From Butyrivibrio sp. INlla16 (GTDB lineage Bacteria > Bacillota > Clostridia > Lachnospirales > Lachnospiraceae): 64,000 bases of DNA. Shown here in pieces: positions 19,001-26,475 of the stretch. How positions within the stretch are numbered: position 1 is the first letter of the stretch; the number at the start of each line of letters is the position of its first letter. The position numbers were made by a program, and so were the translations under genes. Location: contig NZ_FMYB01000013.1 in assembly GCF_900104155.1 (NCBI RefSeq), positions 1 through 64,000 on the forward strand, in the 5' to 3' direction. The notes beneath the pieces were generated by a model that was given only the letters and a program-made list of their open reading frames with translations, was not told the origin of the DNA and searched no databases.

Positions 19001-21994
19001 ATTTCGAAGAATCCTTATGTATCAGAAGATACAAAGAAAGCAGCAGAAGCAGCAAAGAAAGCAGCAGAAGCAGCAAATTCAGCTGCCGGAGAGGCAAGAA
19101 CTGCAGCTCAGGGCGCAAGAGATGCAGCAGCCGATGCTCAGGGTAAATTAAATAAGAAGGCAGAAGAAGATCTTGCGAATGCACAGAAAGAAGCTGAGAC
19201 AGCAAAAGAAAAGGCTAAAACAGCAGCAACCGGTGCTACTACAGCAGCAGAAGCAGCAAAGGCAGCGGCTGATAAAGCACAGGAGGCAGCAAAAGCAGCT
19301 CAGGAGAATCCTTCAGCTGAAACTATTACAGCAGCAAAAGAAGCTATAGACAATGCTAAAACAGCAGCTGATGAAGCAAAGAAAGCTGCTAATGATGCAG
19401 TAAACGAAGCAAAAATGGCAAAGGAAGCAGCAGAAGCAGCAAAGGAAGCAGCTGATGCAACCGGTGATCAGACAACAATAGATTCTGCTAAAGCAGCAGA
19501 AAACGATGCAGCAAAGGCAATTGCTGCAGCTAATGCAGCTAAGAAAGCAGCTGAAGCAGCAGATGCTGCAACAAGGGCAGCAGAAGCATCAATAGCAGCT
19601 TATGAAGCTAAGGCAGCTGTAGAGAATGCTTCTTCTCAGGCTGCAACGGAAGCAGCAATAGAAGCTGCAATAGAAGCAGCTCAGACAGCAGATAATGCGG
19701 CTCAGACAGCAAAAGAGGCTGCAAAGGCAGCAGGCGATGCAGCTACTGAGGCAGCCCGCTATACAGATGATAAGACTGCTATAGAGGCAGCAAAAGCAGC
19801 AGAGACAGCACAAACTGCAGCAAATACTGCAGCTGGCGCTGCAGAAACAGCAGCAGGAGCTGCAAGATCTGCGGTAGAAACTGCCAGGGCTAATCTTGAA
19901 GAAGCAGCAGCAAATGCAGCTAAGAAAGCAGCATCAGAAGCAACAGAGGCAGCAAAGAAAGCAAATGATGCAGCAGATGCAGCAAATGGCATAGTTAATG
20001 ATCCTAAAGCGGGGTATACACCTGAAGCAGTAGAAGCAGCAAATAAAGCAGCATCAGATGCAGCTGCGGCAGCAAAAACAGCATATGAAAAGTCACAGGC
20101 AGCAACAGATGCAGCTGCTAAGACAAATAATGAAGAGGCTAAAAAGGCAGCAAATGACGCAGCAACAGATGCAAGAAAGGCAGCAAATGCAGCATCTCAG
20201 GCATCAACTGCAGCATCTCAGGAAGCGATGAGAGCTTCTGAAGGTGCAAAGATAAGAGAAGTAGTAAATAAGACAAAGGAAGCCGCAAACGCAGCCGATA
20301 CAGCTAAGACAAAGGCTCAGGATGCTCAGAAAGTAGCAGAAGATGTGGCAAATAAGGATGACAATGATCTTACAGAGCAGGCGGTAAAGGATGCTGTCGA
20401 TGCAGCAAAGACTGCAAGGGCGGAAGCTCAGACAGCTGCAGATAAGGCAAAGAAAGCAGAAGAATTAGAGAAAGAAGCAGCAAAGCTTATCGATTCAGCA
20501 AAAGAGGCAATCAAAAAGGCTGCAGAGGAAGCAGAGAACTATCCTGATAGTGATTCAAAGACAGCATGGATCACGAAGATTGGAAAGGCTCAGAAAGCAG
20601 CAGAAGCAGCAGCTACGGAAGCATCCGGTTATTTAACTAAGGCTCAGGAAGCAGCTAAGGCAGCAGAAGAAGCTGCCAAGGCAGCTGAAACAGCAGCTAA
20701 CAGTGCAAATAATAAGTTTAACAAAAAGCTTGGCGAGGAAGCGGCTGCAGCAAGACAGGCAGCACAGGATGCAGCAGATGCAGCTAAAGATGCAGCTGAT
20801 AACGCAAAGAAACTTGCTGATGATGCGGCTGCAAAGGCAGAGGCAGCTAAGGAAGATAATACAGCAGATAAAATAAAGGCAGCCCAGGATGCAATTGATG
20901 CAGCAGATGCAGCAAAGAAAGCAGCTGAGGATGCTAAGAAAGCAGCTGAGGATGCTAAGAAAACAGCTCAGGATGCCGGAAGCACTATTGCTAAGGGTAC
21001 AGCTGATGAGGCAGCAAGCACAGCCCAGGATGCTATCGATGCAGCAGATGCAGCAAAGAAAGCAGCTGAGGATGCTAAGAAAGCAGCTGAAGAGGCAGCT
21101 AAGAAGGCAGCTGAGGAAGCAGCTCAGATAGCCGAGGATGAAAAGAAGGCAGGCGAGAATGGTCAGAATACTGATCCTTCCTCCAAAAATGATCCTGCAA
21201 ATGGTGATAACGGAACAGGCGAGAATAGCACAGGTAACACCGGCGCAGGTGAGAACGGCACTGGTAACACCGAAACAGGTGAAAACGGAAACGGTCAGGG
21301 TGTAGACCCCGAAGGATTGGAAAACGGTGGTAACACCGAAACAGGTAATGGCACAGGTGCCGGAACCGGTGAAGCAGTAATTCCTCAGGATGTTGCCGGG
21401 AACAACGGTAATTCCGAAACAGTTCCCGAAAAATCTGAGAACTCAGAAAATGCTAATGAAAGTAATAACGGTCAAGCTAAGTCTGGAAGCAAATGGAGTA
21501 CTTCTGATTATGAAGAAGATGATAATGAATTTGATCCCGATTTTGCTGACTGGGATGAGGACGAGAACTTCGAATTCAATGGAGTCCTTCCGGCAACTGT
21601 TACAATAAGAGGCATCACATACTATGTTGGTGCTGACGGAAGAGCTACAGTTACAAAGATTGGAAAGATTAAAAAGGCTTACATTAACGCTATTACATTA
21701 AATGGTGTTAAGTATCCTGTAGTTCAGATCAAGGCAAATGCCTGCAAGGGTAACAAGACTCTTAAGATTCTTAAGATTGGTAAGAACGTAAAGAAGATTG
21801 GTAACAAAGCATTCTTTAAGAATACAAAGCTTAAGAAGATAACAATTAAAGTTAACAAGTCCCTCAAGGTAGGAAAGGGCGCCTTTAAGAAGCTTGCCGG
21901 TGGTGCAACCATCAAGGTCAAGAGTGTTAAAGGAAAAGCTAAGGCTAAATTTATTAAGAAACTTAAGAAGCAGACAGATGCTAAGATAAAGTAA
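16049..21994 (+). CDS. Giant alanine-rich coiled-coil surface protein with LRR_5-like C-terminus
   Basis: The 1981-residue product is secreted: a signal peptide covers about residues 1-31 (MLKRFSKVISFMLAIALMVG, ending AEA). Residues about 32-345 look like one or two beta-sandwich modules rich in aromatic residues, possibly carbohydrate-binding. Residues about 350-1700 are an unbroken Ala/Lys/Glu/Asp-rich helix-forming region with hundreds of AAxxA steps (AAKKAAEDAKKA type) and no proline-rich breaks except short N-P-S turns. A Gly/Asn/Thr linker follows (about 1710-1800), then a very acidic patch (DYEEDDNEFDPDF), and a lysine-rich LRR_5/BspA-like domain (about 1850-1981). ATG 16049 is chosen because GGAGAAG lies just upstream and the signal peptide begins there. 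A rod or stalk projecting binding modules from the cell is the simplest reading; function is unknown. Confidence 0.8.
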   Translation: MLKRFSKVISFMLAIALMVGAFNVNSISAEAATIQGYAKINLVWSGEADQAGETKTYNNKRNVWYRWNSSDQQNASSVNFTTQYKEYIFDLQDWYYGYDVYQIKIKLNSQTKPIGIVMHDDNTLGDGTNDTHKNKENLYDQKMDENGEIVIYPDFSGKFRYIGFVSQQANTKISIDSVSIVKRAVGNQASTYSGTTNKSTYSVQNGKLVFKNMYPYADSKYWGYKNEISDGCIYFGRDYQESYFKLYDDIDISKLVNINVKFYSWDADLKTLAFILYDENFNIIWCRYNITGTGDFGADPKAGKARYFGVMSNIGDYEKNYYYTTKKVAISDVDFVFADKVNPLVDPTDAINEAKEAYDAAYTAYFSAATATTNVNNSPSVETIKAAKEAAKTAEKAANRANEAAKAINKILKKISDSKQKTEASTWASYASYIAAYAENAALAAKSAAASAQKKLDEAANKAAIAANDAATKAQNAASVADRAAASANAAATIDTINAAEEAAKNAKSAATAAKTAATNATNAADNATVGSDAKLAAGNAAAAATTAYNIATTAADNAETAAKNAKKKLTDAAETATIAATNAADEANTAAQKARDAAAAANAESMKDVPSIEELEKVAKNAEDAAEAAINKAKAATDAAKAATDAANTTDSTVNKNATDAATDAVKAAMAATVSADAAKAAVDAARAVKVAKEVTDAANAVGDNPSPDDVAAASAAVKKAEDAIKSAEAARTAADQAITDATDEDSRKAAEDAKAAADNAVTKATDAKAAAEEAVTVGQQKLDDTAKAEAQKAEAATKAADEAEAAAEKANKAAKEAENKAADAKKDPTVEKIKAAEDAKKAAEDAKSEAETAKKAAEDAAKAIADENNASRKDAENAAGLAGKAMDTVDTALGEADKDIAEAKSALDKAAMDQADQAKKAADAVKGQADEARDEAIEAKKAVEKTASEGNISTAKSVADATDATADITAKTATSVSNIADSISKNPYVSEDTKKAAEAAKKAAEAANSAAGEARTAAQGARDAAADAQGKLNKKAEEDLANAQKEAETAKEKAKTAATGATTAAEAAKAAADKAQEAAKAAQENPSAETITAAKEAIDNAKTAADEAKKAANDAVNEAKMAKEAAEAAKEAADATGDQTTIDSAKAAENDAAKAIAAANAAKKAAEAADAATRAAEASIAAYEAKAAVENASSQAATEAAIEAAIEAAQTADNAAQTAKEAAKAAGDAATEAARYTDDKTAIEAAKAAETAQTAANTAAGAAETAAGAARSAVETARANLEEAAANAAKKAASEATEAAKKANDAADAANGIVNDPKAGYTPEAVEAANKAASDAAAAAKTAYEKSQAATDAAAKTNNEEAKKAANDAATDARKAANAASQASTAASQEAMRASEGAKIREVVNKTKEAANAADTAKTKAQDAQKVAEDVANKDDNDLTEQAVKDAVDAAKTARAEAQTAADKAKKAEELEKEAAKLIDSAKEAIKKAAEEAENYPDSDSKTAWITKIGKAQKAAEAAATEASGYLTKAQEAAKAAEEAAKAAETAANSANNKFNKKLGEEAAAARQAAQDAADAAKDAADNAKKLADDAAAKAEAAKEDNTADKIKAAQDAIDAADAAKKAAEDAKKAAEDAKKTAQDAGSTIAKGTADEAASTAQDAIDAADAAKKAAEDAKKAAEEAAKKAAEEAAQIAEDEKKAGENGQNTDPSSKNDPANGDNGTGENSTGNTGAGENGTGNTETGENGNGQGVDPEGLENGGNTETGNGTGAGTGEAVIPQDVAGNNGNSETVPEKSENSENANESNNGQAKSGSKWSTSDYEEDDNEFDPDFADWDEDENFEFNGVLPATVTIRGITYYVGADGRATVTKIGKIKKAYINAITLNGVKYPVVQIKANACKGNKTLKILKIGKNVKKIGNKAFFKNTKLKKITIKVNKSLKVGKGAFKKLAGGATIKVKSVKGKAKAKFIKKLKKQTDAKIK
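20881..21090 (+). repeat. Near-exact 69-bp direct repeat inside the alanine-rich gene
   Basis: The segment at 20881-20949 recurs at 21022-21090, 141 bp (47 codons) downstream, with only a few differences near the start. It keeps the reading frame and encodes AQDAIDAADAAKKAAEDAKK. This points to recent in-frame duplication of the rod. Confidence 0.8.
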
Positions 21995-22012
21995 TCATCT
22001 AAATAGCATAAG

Positions 22013-22051
22013 AAAAGACGCAGATAGAGAAATCTATGCTGCGTCTTTTTT
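22013..22051. terminator. Intrinsic terminator after the giant gene
   Basis: AAAAGACGCAGATAGA pairs with TCTATGCTGCGTCTTTT around a GAAA loop, with one bulged T, and is followed by a T-tract. The A-tract in front makes it usable by the convergent small gene as well. Confidence 0.85.
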
Positions 22052-22325
22052 ATTTATCTTCATTCAAAGGAAAGGGAAAATCCTGAATCTCAGCGAGCGC
22101 GTCTGAGAAACGCTTTGTAAGGCTTGCCTCGTTATCGAGAATGTAACCAAGCCTCTGGCACCAGATCTCGTAAAGGATATTCACCATTTTTTCCGGATCA
22201 TAGCCAAGATCATTTAAAATGGCACGCTCTTTATCGAGAGCATCGTGGTAGTGCTTAAACTGAGGATCATTCTGAAGATCGTCCTTTGCTATATTTATAA
22301 GAGAATTTATTTTTAATATATCCAT
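22050..22325 (-). CDS. Small hypothetical cytoplasmic protein
   Basis: The 91-residue product has no signal peptide or membrane helix. It is predicted to be mostly helical, with an N-terminal MDILKINSLINIAKDDLQND and a central ILYEIWCQRLGYILDNEAS. I do not recognise the family. The start is supported by GAGGAG 8 nt upstream on the minus strand. Its coding region is convergent with the giant surface gene, and its stop lies within the shared terminator area. It is divergent from mgsA. Confidence 0.6.
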   Translation of the reverse strand: MDILKINSLINIAKDDLQNDPQFKHYHDALDKERAILNDLGYDPEKMVNILYEIWCQRLGYILDNEASLTKRFSDALAEIQDFPFPLNEDK

Positions 22326-22418
22326 ATATTAGTCTCCTCGTTTCTCTATATCTATATTTTAACCCTTTTCATGCTGTGAAAATCTAAAAGTTATCTTAAA
22401 AATAGACCAAGTAATCTT

Positions 22419-22447
22419 TTGAAAAAAGGGCGCAAAAAGACTATAAT
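22419..22447 (+). promoter_or_regulatory. Sigma-A promoter of mgsA
   Basis: TTGAAA (22419-22424) and TATAAT (22442-22447) are separated by 17 bp, close to a consensus housekeeping promoter. It probably drives mgsA, the esterase and possibly lytS-lytR. Confidence 0.8.
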
Positions 22448-22501
22448 TTGTATATTCGGTATAGAAAGAAAATACTATATGTAGTGGGAGGAAAAACAAA
22501 A

Positions 22502-22972
22502 ATGTCTAAGACAATTACACTGACAATTAAAAAGCAGAAAAATATCGCGCTCATAGCTCACGATGGTAAAAAGGCTGAGCTTATCGAGTGGTGCAAGAAT
22601 AATGCGGAACTGCTGAAGAAACACTTTTTATGCGGCACAGGAACCACAGCACGCATGATTACAGATGCGACTGATCTTCCTGTCAGAGGCTACAATTCGG
22701 GCCCTCTTGGCGGAGACCAGCAGATCGGAGCTAAAATCGTTGAGGGTAAGATCGATTTTGTAATATTCTTCTCTGATCCCCTGACAGCAGCGCCTCATGA
22801 TCCCGATGTGAAGGCTCTCATGAGAATTGCCCAGGTGTATGACATACCTTTTGCAAACAACAAGGCAACAGCTGATTTCCTTATTCATTCAACACTTATG
22901 GATGAGGAGTATGATCACGACATTATAAATTTCAAGCAGAATATTGAGCATAGAGCAGAGACCTTGCTCTGA
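22502..22972 (+). CDS. mgsA: Methylglyoxal synthase
   Basis: MgsA converts dihydroxyacetone phosphate to methylglyoxal plus phosphate, an overflow route that releases phosphate when upper glycolysis outruns lower glycolysis. It is typical of Butyrivibrio and other fast sugar-fermenting rumen bacteria. The 156-residue protein shows IALIAHDGKK, the phosphate loop CGTGTTA, the catalytic GPLGGDQQIGA and DPLTAAPHDPDVKALMRIA. ATG 22502 is chosen over the longer frame because GGGAGG lies 10 nt upstream and because the conserved N-terminus begins here. The esterase gene follows after 21 nt, so the two are probably co-transcribed. Confidence 0.93.
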   Translation: MSKTITLTIKKQKNIALIAHDGKKAELIEWCKNNAELLKKHFLCGTGTTARMITDATDLPVRGYNSGPLGGDQQIGAKIVEGKIDFVIFFSDPLTAAPHDPDVKALMRIAQVYDIPFANNKATADFLIHSTLMDEEYDHDIINFKQNIEHRAETLL

Positions 22973-22993
22973 TGCCCGGGAGGAGAAGGAAAA

Positions 22994-23797
22994 ATGGCAT
23001 CAGGTACACTTAGATATTATTCACTTGCCCAGGGGGGACAGGTTAACATCACTTATTCTATTCCGGCAGATACTCCGGACTTTATGGTGGCAGAGAATCC
23101 GAATTTCAAGCGCCCCATGAAGACTTTGTATCTTCTTCACGGCTATTCCGGAAATGAGAGCGACTGGATTTACAGCGGTGTCGCTGAGGATTTAGCTTCT
23201 ACTTATAACCTTGCGGTTATCATGATTACAGCCGGCAATAATTTTTATCTGGACAGAAAGGCTACAGGTCACCAGTACTGCACCTTTGCAGGTAAGGAAG
23301 TGGTGGAATTTACAAGAAAACTGTTTGGCTTATCTGACAAAAAAGAGGACACTTTCATTGCAGGCCTTTCCATGGGAGGCTTCGGAGCTCTTCACACAGG
23401 ACTTGATTTTCCTGAGACCTTTGGAGGAATTGTAGCACTGTCTTCCGCACTCATCATTCATGAGGTTGGAAACATGAAACCGGGAGAGGGCAATGATGTA
23501 GCAAACTACGAATATTACAGCGAGGTATTCGGGGATACCACCAAGGTGGTGGAATCCGATGCCAATCCGGAGGTTTTGTATAAGCGCCTCAAGGATGAGG
23601 GTAAGAGTATTCCTCCGATTTATATGGCAGTCGGAACAGAGGACTTCCTCTACGAGAACAATCAGGTGATGAGGAAATTCCTTGAAGACAATGATGCAAA
23701 CATGAAATACGAAGAAGGTCCCGGAATCCATGATTGGAAGTTCTGGAACAAGTATATTTATAACGGAGTTGAGTGGGTCCTTAACACAGTCGGATAA
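22994..23797 (+). CDS. Alpha/beta-hydrolase esterase (esterase D / CE1-like)
   Basis: The 267-residue enzyme has the esterase D/putative esterase fold. It shows the oxyanion-hole region LLHGYSGNESDW, the nucleophile elbow GLSMGGFGAL (serine), an acidic residue in AVGTEDFLYE, and the catalytic histidine in GIHDWKFWNKYI. Relatives include FrmB, tributyrin esterases and CE1 acetylxylan or feruloyl esterases. With no signal peptide it is cytoplasmic, so it may deacetylate imported xylo-oligosaccharides; this is inference. GGGAGGAG precedes ATG 22994. It sits between mgsA and lytS. Confidence 0.85.
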   Translation: MASGTLRYYSLAQGGQVNITYSIPADTPDFMVAENPNFKRPMKTLYLLHGYSGNESDWIYSGVAEDLASTYNLAVIMITAGNNFYLDRKATGHQYCTFAGKEVVEFTRKLFGLSDKKEDTFIAGLSMGGFGALHTGLDFPETFGGIVALSSALIIHEVGNMKPGEGNDVANYEYYSEVFGDTTKVVESDANPEVLYKRLKDEGKSIPPIYMAVGTEDFLYENNQVMRKFLEDNDANMKYEEGPGIHDWKFWNKYIYNGVEWVLNTVG

Positions 23798-23823
23798 TTG
23801 GGGAAAAGTCTGTTGGGGGTTGT

Positions 23824-25488
23824 ATGGAACTGTACTATAACATGATTGTTAATATCGGCTTTCTGATTCTGATTGCCAATATTTTAGTCAGGATTCCGGT
23901 AGTAACACAGATAATCTGCGAAGAAAAAAAGCACACGCTTTTAGCCAAGCTGGTACTTGGAGCAATCTTTGGCGGCTTTTGTATTTTTTCGACCTGTACC
24001 GGCGCCCAGGTTCAGGGCGCCATACCCAACACCCGTGTTTTGGGTGCCCTTGCGGGAGGTCTCTTATGCGGACCTACCGTGGGGATTCTTGCAGGGCTCA
24101 TCGGCTCTGTTCATCGTATCCTTTTTGATATTCATGGTGTGACAACCTTCGCCTGCGCTCTGTCCACTTTTATGGAGGGCGTTCTTGGCGCTTTGATCTA
24201 CACCTTTTTCCAGAAAAGAAATATTGACTTTGAGTGGTACTTCCTGGTGATGATAACCGCTGCCTGCGAGTGTCTTCACATGGTAAACCTTCTCATTTTC
24301 GTAAAGCCTTTCAGCCTTGCGGAGAGCATTGTTAAGGTTATAGCCATACCCATGGTGACATTCAACTCAGCCGGAATGGTCTGGTTTTTCTCTGTATTCG
24401 AGGATGTCTATACAAAGCAGAATCTGATAGCGGCAGACAAGATGAGGCTTGCTCTGAACATTGCGGACGCCTGCGTATTGAATATCAGGAAAAGTCGTAT
24501 CACCGATGATGATTATAAGGAGATGGAGAAGACTATCAGCGGCTTTTCCAGGTGCAGAGACGTATTCTTCTTGCCTTACAGTCAGAAGAACAGGCTCTTT
24601 GAAAGTGAGTATGAGTTTGGTGAAAGCTTTGTGGAGGGGATGGAAAAAGAGTGTACCACTCAGCTTATCTACAGGAAGGAAAAGCGTCCCTTTGGCTTCA
24701 GGCAGGCACTGGTTGCTTCCGGCTGCCGAGTAACAATGGGAAATGAAACCTGGGGATACCTTGTTCTGGTATTTGAAAGACGATATTCATCTCCGGAGGC
24801 TGCGGAATGTCTGGTATCTGCTCTGGCAAAATTCTTTTCAACCAATTACGAAGCCTATCAGGTTGAGTACCAGAAGAAGATGAGAGAGCGCGCAGAGTTT
24901 AGGGTACTTCAGTCGCAGATAAATCCTCATTTTTTGTTTAACAGTTTAAATACTATCTCCTGTTTTTGCAGAGAAAAGCCTGACTATGCAAGAGAGCTGC
25001 TGCTGGCACTAAGCGTTTATTTCAGGCATAACCTTAATTCCAGTAACGATTACATGATAGATATCGCTGCGGAATTCGAGCAGGTGGATGCATATCTGAT
25101 GCTTGAGAAGGCCCGTTTTGAGGATAGGCTCAGGATAGAGAAGAATATTGAGGAAGATATTCATATGCAGGTTCCAACGCTGATCCTCCAGCCAATTGTT
25201 GAGAATGCGATTAAGCACGGAGCTATGAAAAGAGAGATCGGAGAAGTCAGGATAGATGCCGGAATGGACGGCGAGGAGCTTCTGATAAAAATATCCGATA
25301 ACGGTCACGGCATTCCCGATCAGGTACTCCGCGCTTTCAATGATAAAACGACCAAAGGTAAATACGGACTCCTTAATGTTGACGGAAGACTCCGCAGCAT
25401 CTACGGAGAAAAGTACGGTCTCGCAATCGATTCATCACCTGAGGGCACAACCGTTACAATCCGTATCCCACCCAGGACACTAATTTGA
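23824..25488 (+). CDS. LytS/BtsS-type sensor histidine kinase
   Basis: The 554-residue kinase has a 5TMR-LYT membrane sensor (about residues 5-195, six hydrophobic helices, with GGLLCGPTVGILAGLIGSVHR), a GAF-like segment (about 200-345), and a LytS-type kinase domain. The phosphorylated histidine is His369 in NPHFLFNSLNTISCF, followed by an ATPase domain with VENAIKHG and GHGIPD. This is the same architecture as E. coli BtsS (YehU), a pyruvate sensor, and as Staphylococcus LytS. A LytTR regulator and a CstA-family transporter follow directly, so pyruvate or a peptide-derived signal is a reasonable guess. The start is weakly supported (GGGGG before ATG 23824). Confidence 0.9.
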   Translation: MELYYNMIVNIGFLILIANILVRIPVVTQIICEEKKHTLLAKLVLGAIFGGFCIFSTCTGAQVQGAIPNTRVLGALAGGLLCGPTVGILAGLIGSVHRILFDIHGVTTFACALSTFMEGVLGALIYTFFQKRNIDFEWYFLVMITAACECLHMVNLLIFVKPFSLAESIVKVIAIPMVTFNSAGMVWFFSVFEDVYTKQNLIAADKMRLALNIADACVLNIRKSRITDDDYKEMEKTISGFSRCRDVFFLPYSQKNRLFESEYEFGESFVEGMEKECTTQLIYRKEKRPFGFRQALVASGCRVTMGNETWGYLVLVFERRYSSPEAAECLVSALAKFFSTNYEAYQVEYQKKMRERAEFRVLQSQINPHFLFNSLNTISCFCREKPDYARELLLALSVYFRHNLNSSNDYMIDIAAEFEQVDAYLMLEKARFEDRLRIEKNIEEDIHMQVPTLILQPIVENAIKHGAMKREIGEVRIDAGMDGEELLIKISDNGHGIPDQVLRAFNDKTTKGKYGLLNVDGRLRSIYGEKYGLAIDSSPEGTTVTIRIPPRTLI

Positions 25489-25494
25489 TTATAT

Positions 25495-25596
25495 GCCTTC
25501 CCCCACTGGGGGCGCTCGACGTCCGGGGGACGTCGGTTCAGCGCGGACCGAAGCGGAGCGAAGACAGGTGTCTGCGAAGCAGACGGATGAGGGGAA
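25495..25596. repeat. REP-like palindromic element R1 between lytS and lytR
   Basis: The element begins GCCTTCCCCC and ends CGGATGAGGGG, the termini shared with copies at 33251, 36337 and 48130. Its interior holds extra palindromes (GACGTCC...GGACGTC and TGTCTGC-GAA-GCAGACG), making it the longest copy. Its right end (GAGGGG at 25589-25594) serves as the ribosome binding site of lytR, 5 nt before ATG 25600. Confidence 0.85.
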
Positions 25597-25599
25597 AAA

Positions 25600-26331
25600 A
25601 TGACACGAATCCTTATCGCCGACGACGAACGTCCGGCACGCAGCGAACTGCGGTTCCTGCTTGAAAAAATCATAAGACAGCTAAACCGTCCCGATGCCGA
25701 GATCCACGAAGCAGGAAGCGGAGCAGCAGTTCTGGAGCTGACAGAAAAAGTGAATTTTGATGTCTGTTTTCTTGATATTGAACTCGGGGACATGAAGGGA
25801 ACAGAGCTTGTTTTGAAAATCCGAAAGAAAACACCGGATGCCGCAATCGTATTTGTGACGGCTTATGAAAGCTATGCCCTGAATGCATTTGAACTTGATG
25901 CCATTGACTATGTCATGAAGCCCTTTGATGAGGTGCGCATAAGGAAAGCTGTTGAGAAACTCATGCAAAGAAAAGTCGCGGTAAAAAAGATGCCGGGCCC
26001 CTTTGCGCTTCCGGCTGGAGATCACATGGAAGTGGTTATGGCTGACAGCATCAGTTATATTGAAGCGGTTCACAAGGGAGCTAAGGTTCACTGCCATAAG
26101 AGCGTTTACTTTACAGGAGATCCTCTTATTGAATGGGAGAAGAAGCTTTCCTCTGCAGGCGATCAGTTTGTCAGGGTTCATAAAAGCTTTATTGTAAACT
26201 TAAATGCCTGTGAAGCCCTTGTGCCCGATTACAATAACGGATATGCATGCAAACTTAAGGATTGCGGTGAGGAGACTATTCCTATAAGCCGCAATATGAT
26301 CCATGAGATAAAAACTCATTTTGGAGTTTGA
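25600..26331 (+). CDS. LytTR-family response regulator (BtsR/LytR-like)
   Basis: The 243-residue regulator has an N-terminal receiver domain with phosphoacceptor Asp59 (VCFLDIELGD), the KPF switch motif (VMKPFDEVR), and a C-terminal LytTR DNA-binding domain (about residues 140-243) with the signature FVRVHKSFIVNL. It is the partner of the LytS kinase just upstream. Its ribosome binding site comes from the end of a REP-like element. The expected target is the cstA-like gene downstream, as in BtsR control of btsT in E. coli. Confidence 0.92.
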   Translation: MTRILIADDERPARSELRFLLEKIIRQLNRPDAEIHEAGSGAAVLELTEKVNFDVCFLDIELGDMKGTELVLKIRKKTPDAAIVFVTAYESYALNAFELDAIDYVMKPFDEVRIRKAVEKLMQRKVAVKKMPGPFALPAGDHMEVVMADSISYIEAVHKGAKVHCHKSVYFTGDPLIEWEKKLSSAGDQFVRVHKSFIVNLNACEALVPDYNNGYACKLKDCGEETIPISRNMIHEIKTHFGV

Positions 26332-26385
26332 TTATATAACTGATTTTTATAAGCATATACATTTTAGTACCCATTTTTTGCATTT

Positions 26386-26414
26386 GAATCCCGGAGCATT
26401 GCTTCGGGATTTTC
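26386..26414 (+). terminator. Intrinsic terminator after lytR
   Basis: AATCCCGGAGC pairs with GCTTCGGGATT around ATT and is followed by TTC. The T-tract is short, so termination may be partial. A possible -35 element for the next gene overlaps the hairpin. Confidence 0.65.
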
Positions 26415-26463
26415 TGCGACTATACTTAAAAGTAGGGAAGAAATGTCTTTCACTAAAGTATAG
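26399..26463 (+). promoter_or_regulatory. Putative cstA promoter with AAGTA/TACTT half-sites
   Basis: TTGCTT (26399-26404) and TATACT (26421-26426) are 16 bp apart. Three half-sites cluster here: TACTT at 26423-26427, AAGTA at 26430-26434 and AAGTA at 26457-26461. CTATACTT (26420-26427) and AAGTATAG (26456-26463) form a perfect 8-bp inverted repeat whose right arm abuts the AGGAGGGG ribosome binding site. It may be an operator or an mRNA stem that limits translation. Confidence 0.45.
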
Positions 26464-26475
26464 GAGGGGATTCAT

